A stretch of 11,813 bases of DNA from positions 1 through 11,813 of the forward strand of contig JAADDT010000036.1 in assembly GCA_013153765.1 (NCBI GenBank), read 5' to 3'. Below the pieces are notes generated by a model. The model was given only the letters and a program-made list of their open reading frames with translations. It did not search any database and was not told where the DNA came from. Shown one piece after another: positions 6,678 to 11,813 of this stretch. Each line of letters opens with the position of its first letter. Within the stretch, counting starts at the first letter, position 1. The DNA is from Aquificota bacterium. Its GTDB lineage: Bacteria; Aquificota; Aquificia; Aquificales; Hydrogenothermaceae. The position numbers were made by a program, and so were the translations under genes.

Positions 6678-7333
6678 CGGTGTTTTTCCACAGCCACCCT
6701 TTCACACAGGTGGCTTACGGGACAGCGGGAACATAGAGGGGAAACGGGCTTACAGATGGTCTGACCAAACGCCACAAGCAGGTCGTTAACCTCACTCCAG
6801 CGGGACTGGGGCAGTTTTTCCATCAAAGCCATTTCCGTCTCTTCCGGTTTTTTGGTTTTCACCACGCCGAGGCGGTTTGATATACGGTGGACGTGGACGT
6901 CAACGCATATTGCCGGCTTTTTAAAAGAAAGGGCAAGCACCAGATTTGCCGTTTTTCTGCCTATGCCGGGAAGCTTCAGCAGTTCGTCAAGACTGTCCGG
7001 CACTTTACCGCCGTATTTTTCCACTATTATACGGGACACTTCCTTTATGGTTTTTGCCTTCTGCCTGTAAAAACCTGCCGGCTTTAAAATATTGGCAAGC
7101 TCCTCCTGTGGTATCTTCAGCATGTCGTAAGGATTGTCAGCCACCTGAAACAGCCTTTCTGACACCTGTCCCGTTATCTGGTCTTTAGTCCGCAGGCTTA
7201 TAAGCGTGCTTATTAGTATCTGGTACGGCGTCCTTTTGTCCCTTTTTGCCATAAGGGAAACCACCGGGGCGTTCCACTTGGGAAACTCTTTCTTCAGAAT
7301 GTCCAGCACTTTAATAAATGTTTTACCGTCCAT
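6674..7333 (-). CDS. nth: Endonuclease III, DNA glycosylase/AP lyase
   Basis: The 219-aa product removes oxidised pyrimidines from DNA and cleaves the abasic site in base-excision repair. The helix-hairpin-helix [10 protein letters not shown] (121-130) carries the catalytic Lys127, and [13 protein letters not shown] (from residue 144) carries the catalytic Asp145. Four cysteines (194, 201, 204, 210) in C-x6-C-x2-C-x5-C hold the [4Fe-4S] cluster near the C-terminus. Length and all key residues are standard. There is no Shine-Dalgarno before the ATG; instead a TATAAT box ends 8 nt upstream, so the mRNA is probably leaderless. It runs divergently from the M23-mutS unit, so two repair genes share the neighbourhood. 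Its stop interlocks with that of the 61-aa gene. Confidence 0.96.
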   Translation of the reverse strand: MDGKTFIKVLDILKKEFPKWNAPVVSLMAKRDKRTPYQILISTLISLRTKDQITGQVSERLFQVADNPYDMLKIPQEELANILKPAGFYRQKAKTIKEVSRIIVEKYGGKVPDSLDELLKLPGIGRKTANLVLALSFKKPAICVDVHVHRISNRLGVVKTKKPEETEMALMEKLPQSRWSEVNDLLVAFGQTICKPVSPLCSRCPVSHLCERVAVEKHR

Positions 7334-7356
7334 AAAAAAGTATTATACTAAAGGTT
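7334..7356. promoter_or_regulatory. Compact bidirectional promoter between nth and the M23 gene
   Basis: Only 23 bp separate the two start codons. The odd palindrome AGTATTATACT (7339-7349) gives TATAAT on the minus strand (7347-7342), 8 nt before the nth ATG, and TATACT on the plus strand (7344-7349), 7 nt before the M23 ATG. A plus-strand TTTACC lies 16 nt further up (7322-7327) inside nth; no clear minus-strand -35 is seen. Both mRNAs should start at or next to the start codon. Confidence 0.55.
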
Positions 7357-8169
7357 ATGGTAAGGTTTTTCCTTTTCCTGCTTTTGACTGTAAGTTTCGC
7401 TTGGGGGGAGGAGGTAAAGCTCCTGACGGAAAATTTCTACCCTGCCGGACTGAACGTTATACAGGTTGACAACCCGCAAAACCTGAAGGTTGTAGTCCTT
7501 TACAGGGACAAAAAACTTACCTTTCCCGCACTGGGGAAAAAGGTGTTTTTCGCCATTCCATACGACAGCGGTAAGTTTGTGGAACTGCAGGTAATCAGGG
7601 ACGGGAAAACTATTTACAAAAAGTTCATAAAGGTAAAACAGAAAAAATACCGTATATCCCGCATAACCGTAAAAAGCAGAAAGCTAACAAAAAAGGTGTT
7701 AGAAAGGATAAAAAGGGAAAGACAGCTAATAAGGAAGGCTTTTTCCATCAGGGAGGAGGCACTTTTTACAGAAAACAGTTTTATCCCGCCTTTAAAAAAT
7801 CCCAGAATGTCAACGCCTTTCGGGGCAAAAAGGATAATAAACGGGAAAAAACGGTCTATCCACTGGGGAGTTGACTACTCCGCTCCCAGAGGAACGCCTG
7901 TTTACGCCTCCCTTACGGGAAAGGTCGTTCTGGCAAAGGAGTTGTTTTACACCGGGAAAACCGTAATAATCAGCCACGGGGCAGGTCTTTTCACCCTTTA
8001 CGCACACCTGTCCAAGATAGACGTTAAGGAAGGGCAGATGGTAAAAAGGGGACAGGTTATAGGTAAGGTAGGCTCAACCGGAAGGTCAACAGGTCCGCAC
8101 CTCCACTTTGGCGTGTATGTAAACTCTGTAAGGACAGACCCTTCTTTAGCTCTAAAACTAAAATGGTAA
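7357..8169 (+). CDS. Secreted M23-family (LytM-type) peptidoglycan endopeptidase
   Basis: The 270-aa product has a signal peptide (residues 1 to about 17, MVRFFLFLLLTVSFAWG), a beta-rich middle part and a basic helical linker (about 105-135). The M23 domain (about 150-260) shows zinc ligands His169 and Asp173 in HWGVDYS and His250 in HLH, with His217 (YAHLS) and His248 as the other active-site histidines, so it should be an active metallopeptidase and not a degenerate EnvC-like regulator. Such enzymes cut peptide cross-links of the cell wall in the periplasm during growth or division. The ribosome site is poor (AAAGG only 2 nt from ATG), consistent with a leaderless mRNA. mutS follows after 34 bp with no terminator. 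Confidence 0.92.
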   Translation: MVRFFLFLLLTVSFAWGEEVKLLTENFYPAGLNVIQVDNPQNLKVVVLYRDKKLTFPALGKKVFFAIPYDSGKFVELQVIRDGKTIYKKFIKVKQKKYRISRITVKSRKLTKKVLERIKRERQLIRKAFSIREEALFTENSFIPPLKNPRMSTPFGAKRIINGKKRSIHWGVDYSAPRGTPVYASLTGKVVLAKELFYTGKTVIISHGAGLFTLYAHLSKIDVKEGQMVKRGQVIGKVGSTGRSTGPHLHFGVYVNSVRTDPSLALKLKW

Positions 8170-8203
8170 TATATTGTATCCATACCATCTGTAGGGGACG
8201 GTA

Positions 8204-10807
8204 ATGTCTAAAGAGAAAACAACACCTATGCTTGCACAGTACCACCGGATAAAAAACGAGTATCCGGACGCACTTGTCCTGTATCGGCTTGGGGACTTTT
8301 ACGAGATGTTTTACGAGGACGCATACAAGGGGGCAAAGGACCTTAACATAGCACTTACAAAGAAAAAGGTAGGGAAAAACAGCTACATTCCCATGTGTGG
8401 AATTCCTTACCACGCGGCGGACAGTTATATAAGCAGGCTTGTGGCAAAGGGACACAAGGTAGCCATATGCGAACAGCTTGAAGAACCTTCCCAGTCAAGG
8501 GGAATAGTAAAAAGGGACGTTATTAGAGTGATAACTCCCGGCACTTACTTTGACAACGAAAAGCTAAAGTCAGCACTCCTGTCCGTTTACCCGTCAGGCA
8601 ACAAAATAGGCGTGGCTTACCTTGACCTTTCAACGGGAGAGTTTACAGCCTCGGTTATGGACAGGGAAAGCCTCATATCCTTTATAGGAAAGTTCCAGCC
8701 TAAGGAGATACTCTACCCTGAAGGGAAAGAGATAGAATTCATAACACAGCAGTTCAGGAACATATTCCCATCACAACTGCCGGAAAGCTACTTCAGTGAG
8801 GACAGCCTGAAGGAACTGCTTGAGTTTTTCAGAACAACTTACCACTCGTCTTTCGGCTTTAGCGAAAACGAAAAGGAAGCACTCCTGTCAGCCGCCGCCA
8901 TCTTAAAATACGCAAAAACGACACAGAAAGGCTTTTTACCCTTCATAAACCCTGTAAGACCTTACAGGGACGACGTGTACATCAGGCTTGACTACTCCGC
9001 ACAGAAACACCTTGAGATAGTGCAGGCAAACGAAGGGAACGTTCCACTGATAAAGGTGATTGACAGGACACTTACAGGGATGGGAAAAAGGAGGCTCAAA
9101 TTCTTCCTGCTCCACCCTCTAAAGGACATAAACCAGATAAAAAAGAGGCAGGAAGCGGTAAAGGAACTGGTGGAAAACTCCCATCTGAGGGAAAGTATAA
9201 GGCAGGTTTTAAAGGAGATATTTGACGTTGAAAGACTGGTATCAAAAATATCTTCAGGGACTATGACACCGCGGAACATGGTCTCCCTAAGAACTTCCCT
9301 GAAGCAGATGCAACAGCTTAAAGCCGTTGAAGAAAGCGTAAAATCACCTTTCCTGAAGGAACTGTTTTCCCGTATAGAAAGCTTCCAATGGCTTGTTGAA
9401 AAAATGGAAAACTATCTTGAAGACAACCCTCCCTTACACATGAAGGAAGGGGGCTTGATAAAAAAGGGCGTAAACCCGGAACTGGACGAACTGAAAGAGA
9501 TAAAAGAAAAGGGAAACAGGTGGATAAAGGAGTATCAGGAAAGGCAGAGGGCGGAAACGGGAATACAAAGTCTGAAAGTGGGCTTTAACAAGGTTATGGG
9601 CTACTACATAGAAATAACCAAACCTAACCTGAAATACGTCCCTTCCCATTACAGGAGAAGGCAGACCCTTTCAAATGCGGAAAGGTTCACAACAGACGAA
9701 CTGCAGAGGTTTGAGGAAAAAATCCTGTCCGCAGATGAAAAGATAAAAGCACTGGAATACGAAATATTTATGAAACTGCGGGAGGAAGTGGCTTTCATAT
9801 CAGACAGGATAGCCAGAACTTCTCAACAGGTGGCGGTTATTGACGCAATACAATCACTTGCCACAGTATCGGCGGAAAACAACTGGCACCTGCCACAGAT
9901 AACGGAGGACTTTACCATAGATATAAAGGAAGGTCTCCATCCGGTAGTATCCCAGTTCGTACCGGACTTCGTCCCTAACGACCTGAAGATGGACAAAAAA
10001 TCCTTCTTCCACATAATCACAGGTCCTAACATGGCAGGTAAAAGCACTTACATAAGACAGTCAGCACTACTGATAATACTGGCACAGATAGGCTCTTACA
10101 TACCGGCAAAGAAAGGGAAAATAGGAGTGGTTGACGGCATATACACCCGGATTGGTTCTGGGGACGCACTGGCAAAAGGTCTTTCCACCTTTATGGTGGA
10201 GATGCTTGAGGTGGCAAACATAATAAACAACATTACGGAAAGGAGTTTTATCGTTCTTGACGAGGTGGGCAGGGGAACAAGCACTTACGACGGTCTGTCA
10301 ATAGCTTGGGCAATTTCCGAATACATCAGCCAGAAGGTAGGGGCAAGGACTTTATTTGCCACACACTACCACGAACTTACGAAACTGGAACAGGAAGTAG
10401 AAGGTATAAAAAACTTCCACATGCACATAAAAGAGGAAGGGGACGGTATAAAATTTTTATACAAAGTTATGGAGGGATTTTCGGACAAAAGCTATGGCAT
10501 ACATGTTGCAAAACTGTCCGGACTGAAGGAGGAAATAATAAAAAGGGCTTACGAGATACTTTACCACTTTGAGGAACAGAGGGACAGCAGGCTTGAGGAA
10601 AACAGCCTTTCTTTAAGGCAGGAAAAGAAAGAATACACTCCAATAGAGGAACTTCCTCTATTTAACGAGTTTAAAGAACTTGAAAAAAATATTTATCAAG
10701 AGATAATAGATAGTATAGACGAAATAGACATAGGAAGCACAACGCCTGTTGAGGCACTGGTGTTTTTAAACGAACTGAAGAAAAAAATAAAACAGATAAA
10801 AAAATAA
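8204..10807 (+). CDS. mutS: DNA mismatch repair protein MutS
   Basis: This full-length MutS1 (867 aa) recognises mismatches and small loops. The N-terminus carries TPMLAQYHRIK and the mismatch-reading Phe-Tyr-Glu motif GDFYEMFYEDA (Phe32, Glu34). The connector, lever and clamp follow; LSNAERFTTDEL belongs to the clamp/lever region. The ATPase has Walker A GPNMAGKST (from residue 607), Walker B VLDEVGRGTSTYDG (Asp686, Glu687) and ATHYHEL. The final Lys-rich residues fit the helix-turn-helix dimerisation tail. AGGGG lies about 7 nt upstream of the ATG. It is probably co-transcribed with the M23 gene. No mutL is seen. Its last Lys codons (A-run) double, on the opposite strand, as the T-tract of a minus-strand terminator. 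Confidence 0.97.
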   Translation: MSKEKTTPMLAQYHRIKNEYPDALVLYRLGDFYEMFYEDAYKGAKDLNIALTKKKVGKNSYIPMCGIPYHAADSYISRLVAKGHKVAICEQLEEPSQSRGIVKRDVIRVITPGTYFDNEKLKSALLSVYPSGNKIGVAYLDLSTGEFTASVMDRESLISFIGKFQPKEILYPEGKEIEFITQQFRNIFPSQLPESYFSEDSLKELLEFFRTTYHSSFGFSENEKEALLSAAAILKYAKTTQKGFLPFINPVRPYRDDVYIRLDYSAQKHLEIVQANEGNVPLIKVIDRTLTGMGKRRLKFFLLHPLKDINQIKKRQEAVKELVENSHLRESIRQVLKEIFDVERLVSKISSGTMTPRNMVSLRTSLKQMQQLKAVEESVKSPFLKELFSRIESFQWLVEKMENYLEDNPPLHMKEGGLIKKGVNPELDELKEIKEKGNRWIKEYQERQRAETGIQSLKVGFNKVMGYYIEITKPNLKYVPSHYRRRQTLSNAERFTTDELQRFEEKILSADEKIKALEYEIFMKLREEVAFISDRIARTSQQVAVIDAIQSLATVSAENNWHLPQITEDFTIDIKEGLHPVVSQFVPDFVPNDLKMDKKSFFHIITGPNMAGKSTYIRQSALLIILAQIGSYIPAKKGKIGVVDGIYTRIGSGDALAKGLSTFMVEMLEVANIINNITERSFIVLDEVGRGTSTYDGLSIAWAISEYISQKVGARTLFATHYHELTKLEQEVEGIKNFHMHIKEEGDGIKFLYKVMEGFSDKSYGIHVAKLSGLKEEIIKRAYEILYHFEEQRDSRLEENSLSLRQEKKEYTPIEELPLFNEFKELEKNIYQEIIDSIDEIDIGSTTPVEALVFLNELKKKIKQIKK

Positions 10808-10835
10808 AAAAGGGCGGTATCACGGAGACACCGCC
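10798..10835 (-). terminator. Strong rho-independent terminator facing mutS from the right
   Basis: On the minus strand GGCGGTGTC pairs with GATACCGCC (9 pairs, one a G-U wobble; loop TCCGT), followed by C and TTTTTTATTTTTTT. On the plus strand the wobble becomes an A-C mismatch and no T-run follows, so the element is built for minus transcripts. It ends the predicted small RNA and/or the HEPN operon and keeps antisense transcription out of mutS. mutS itself has no obvious terminator. Confidence 0.75.
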
Positions 10836-10901
10836 AGAAATAGGAGGTTAGGAGGGCCATGAGAGGAAACACAGCACGAAACAGTAAAAGCAGATCAGGG
10901 G
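10799..10901 (-). ncRNA. Predicted small RNA of about 100 nt with tandem anti-Shine-Dalgarno motifs
   Basis: A minus-strand promoter (10935-10908) and a strong minus-strand terminator (10835-10798) bracket about 100 nt with no minus-strand gene. The predicted RNA has a pyrimidine-rich, G-poor, apparently unstructured 5' part holding CCCTCCTAACCTCCTA (two CCTCC anti-Shine-Dalgarno copies, plus 10841-10856) followed by the terminator stem. This is the layout of trans-acting C/U-rich regulatory RNAs. I recognise no known family (not SRP, 6S or tmRNA). A very short plus-strand ORF overlaps it. Predicted from sequence only. Confidence 0.45.
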
Positions 10902-10945
10902 AGTTGTATTATATGCAAAAAGACAAAAATTTCAAGACCTTATAG
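10859..10945 (+). CDS. Possible 28-aa small ORF with a duplicated Shine-Dalgarno
   Basis: An ATG at 10859 follows two tandem copies of TAGGAGG (10841-10856); the nearer is only 3 nt away, the farther 11 nt. The ORF encodes a polar, basic peptide beginning MRGNTARNSKSRSGELYYM and ends at TAG. It has no membrane segment or known motif. It lies fully opposite the predicted minus-strand small RNA and its promoter, so the purine-rich repeats could instead be the complement of an RNA motif. Could follow mutS on the same transcript. Confidence 0.22.
   Translation: MRGNTARNSKSRSGELYYMQKDKNFKTL
10908..10935 (-). promoter_or_regulatory. Strong predicted promoter for the minus-strand small RNA
   Basis: On the minus strand TTGAAA (10935-10930), a 16-nt spacer and a consensus TATAAT (10913-10908) match the sigma-70 pattern at 11 of 12 positions. 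Transcription would start near 10901 and meet a terminator about 70 nt on. No minus-strand gene follows within that span. Confidence 0.55.
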
Positions 10946-10993
10946 AATATCCGTTTTATTACAGATTAGATAGCTAAAAGGAAACAAACCGCC

Positions 10994-11018
10994 GTATGTC
11001 AGGAATCGTATCACATAC
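10994..11018 (-). repeat. Inverted repeat directly after the 95-aa gene
   Basis: GTATGT and ACATAC (6 bp, 13-nt loop) begin right at the stop codon of the 95-aa gene on the minus strand. The downstream sequence is only moderately T-rich (TTTGTTTCCTTTT, after GGCGG), so this is at most a weak terminator or mRNA-end structure. Confidence 0.3.
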
Positions 11019-11306
11019 CTAATCGGTTATTACATCAACTCCTATGTTATAACCGTAATTTTCCCTTAAAAATTCTCCTATTTTATCCTTTATCTCAATC
11101 CTTTTCTTCTCTGGAATTCTTTTGTGAATATCTATACCTACTGCATAAAAAGGTTTAAAAAAGGAGTCCTCTTCTGTTATATCTTTAAAAGAAAGCTCAT
11201 AACTGTCCTTTATACCCAGTTCGTTCAGTATTTTTTCCACTTCTTTCAGTATTTTCTTAGAGTTTACTTTTTTTGCTATTTTTAGCGTTTGGTCTGCTAC
11301 AGCCAT
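11019..11306 (-). CDS. Unrecognised 95-aa protein, partner of the HEPN gene
   Basis: I do not recognise this protein. It begins MAVADQTLKIAKKVNSKKI, has a Lys/Glu-rich helix, a beta segment around SFFKPFYAVGIDIHKRIP, a second amphipathic helix (EKKRIEIKDKIGEFLREN) and ends NIGVDVITD: an alpha/beta pattern. The glycine-serine and paired aspartates of the MNT nucleotidyltransferase antitoxins usually found with HEPN genes are absent. I chose the ATG at 11306 because GGGAG lies 7-8 nt upstream and it leaves a 1-nt gap after the HEPN stop; an ATG at 11342 would overlap the HEPN gene by 35 nt and has no ribosome site. The one-nucleotide gap implies a coupled pair, so an antitoxin role is possible but only inferred from position. 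It is AT-rich like the HEPN gene. Confidence 0.7.
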   Translation of the reverse strand: MAVADQTLKIAKKVNSKKILKEVEKILNELGIKDSYELSFKDITEEDSFFKPFYAVGIDIHKRIPEKKRIEIKDKIGEFLRENYGYNIGVDVITD

Positions 11307-11307
11307 T

Positions 11308-11682
11308 TTAAACTCCCAATCTTGATATGAATAAATGGACATCTTTAATATAAGATTTCAGCTCTTTTTTATCAACTCTTTTTAGCCACACAAATTCTTT
11401 AATGGTTCTGTAATCAGCATCATTTCTTTTAGCTTTTAGTATTTCAAACTCCTCTACCAAATCAAACCTACCCAGTGATGCAAGAACCTTTGGAATAAAA
11501 TGATGTATATTTTTTCCTTTAAAGTTGTATCCGTTTTTTTCAAACCTCTCTTTCAACTGCCATATTAAGCCATAGTAAGCTCTGCTTATTCCCGTTCTTA
11601 TGTAGAATTCTTTCTGACTGCCTGAATAATTATCAACGTTTTTTAAAATATCCTCCGCAACCTTTAAAAATCCCTTACCCAT
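11308..11682 (-). CDS. HEPN-domain protein (UPF0332-like), possible RNase toxin
   Basis: The 124-aa all-helical protein shows two HEPN hallmarks: GISRAYYGLIWQL (residues 31-43; compare the usual R-x-A-Y-Y helix) and LKAKRNDADYR (82-92), the R-x2-ADY form of the HEPN active-site region. The Arg86 equivalent of the R-x4-6-H RNase motif is present, but the histidine is replaced by Tyr91, as in the UPF0332-type branch. HEPN proteins are often ribonuclease toxins held by an antitoxin, or substrate-binding parts of nucleotidyltransferases; which applies is unknown. The ATG at 11682 has only a weak ribosome site (GTGGA). A promoter at 11746-11717 precedes it. The gene is visibly more AT-rich than the housekeeping genes, suggesting transfer. 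Confidence 0.75.
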   Translation of the reverse strand: MGKGFLKVAEDILKNVDNYSGSQKEFYIRTGISRAYYGLIWQLKERFEKNGYNFKGKNIHHFIPKVLASLGRFDLVEEFEILKAKRNDADYRTIKEFVWLKRVDKKELKSYIKDVHLFISRLGV

Positions 11683-11813
11683 TGTTTTTCCACTTTACCA
11701 TTCTGTTATCGTTTTGATTATAGATATTCCAAGAAAACCACTTCAAACCTGCATCTGAGTAAAACCACCCGGAATAAACCCTATCAGTCCTTCAGCTTTC
11801 CCTCAAAGAAACT
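11675..11813 (-). pseudogene. Possible end of an upstream gene, perhaps frameshifted
   Basis: From the window edge, one minus-strand frame reads SFFEGKLKD and stops at TGA (11786-11784). A different frame then stays open for about 36 codons (RVYSGWFYSDAGLKWFSW, later IYNQNDNRMVKW) to TAA at 11677-11675, overlapping the HEPN start by 8 nt, with no ATG in its first 30 codons. The second frame looks protein-like (aromatic-rich), so the two may be one gene broken by a frameshift. Equally, only the first nine codons may be coding. I recognise no family. Confidence 0.25.
11717..11746 (-). promoter_or_regulatory. Predicted promoter of the HEPN pair
   Basis: On the minus strand TTGAAG (11746-11741), an 18-nt spacer and a consensus TATAAT (11722-11717) lie about 35 nt upstream of the HEPN ATG. 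Transcription from here could run through both genes. It falls inside the protein-like frame noted at 11675-11813. Assigned by eye only. Confidence 0.5.

Noticed and set aside
8170..8203. Separate promoter for mutS in the 34-bp gap.
   Set aside because: No convincing -35/-10 pair at normal spacing and no terminator after the M23 gene; co-transcription is simpler.
10981..11050. Possible CRISPR-like repeat or attachment site near the GTATGT/ACATAC element.
   Set aside because: Only a single inverted repeat is present; there is no repeated unit with spacers, no tRNA gene and no integrase in the window.
11308..11342. Longer N-terminus (ATG at 11342) for the 95-aa partner gene.
   Set aside because: No ribosome site there, and it overlaps the HEPN gene by 35 nt, whereas the ATG at 11306 has GGGAG at good spacing.

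Overview
The window looks like a chromosomal segment from a thermophilic, deeply branching bacterium, most likely an Aquificota (Aquificales-type) organism. This is inferred from recall: the MutS and NadE proteins read like Aquifex/Persephonella homologues, Arg is mostly AGG/AGA, Ile is often ATA, and genes are packed with short overlaps. No similarity search was possible, so the genus is open.

Layout. (1) 1-943, minus strand: a truncated APC-type amino-acid permease lies downstream of a 64-aa cysteine-pair protein. A rho-independent terminator hairpin folds over the stop codon of the small protein and separates the two. (2) 944-1117: a divergent promoter region. (3) 1118-1543, plus: speD, a pyruvoyl-dependent decarboxylase starting at TTG. 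It meets a convergent operon at a shared hairpin. (4) 4675-1558, minus: a four-gene overlapping operon, proA (proline synthesis), panB (pantothenate/CoA), a TsaC/Sua5-type gene (tRNA t6A) and a small monohaem cytochrome c. (5) 4679-4766: an AT-rich divergent promoter region. (6) 4767-6677, plus: nadE (glutamine-dependent NAD synthetase) followed directly by a 61-aa single-span membrane protein, whose stop interlocks with that of convergent nth. (7) 6674-7333, minus: nth (endonuclease III). It is divergent, across only 23 bp, from an M23 peptidase gene (7357-8169) that is followed by mutS (8204-10807). (8) 10808-11813: a more AT-rich accessory-looking end. It holds a predicted minus-strand small RNA with its own promoter and terminator, a two-gene cassette with a HEPN (UPF0332-like) protein and an unrecognised 95-aa partner, and traces of an upstream broken or partial gene.

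Most genes are ordinary housekeeping: polyamine/arginine-derived metabolism, proline, CoA, NAD, tRNA modification and DNA repair. The parts worth a second look are the candidate sRNA with tandem anti-Shine-Dalgarno motifs after mutS, the palindromic -10 box between nth and the M23 gene, the HEPN pair that lacks the usual nucleotidyltransferase partner, and the two-codon ORF that overlaps the TTG start of speD.
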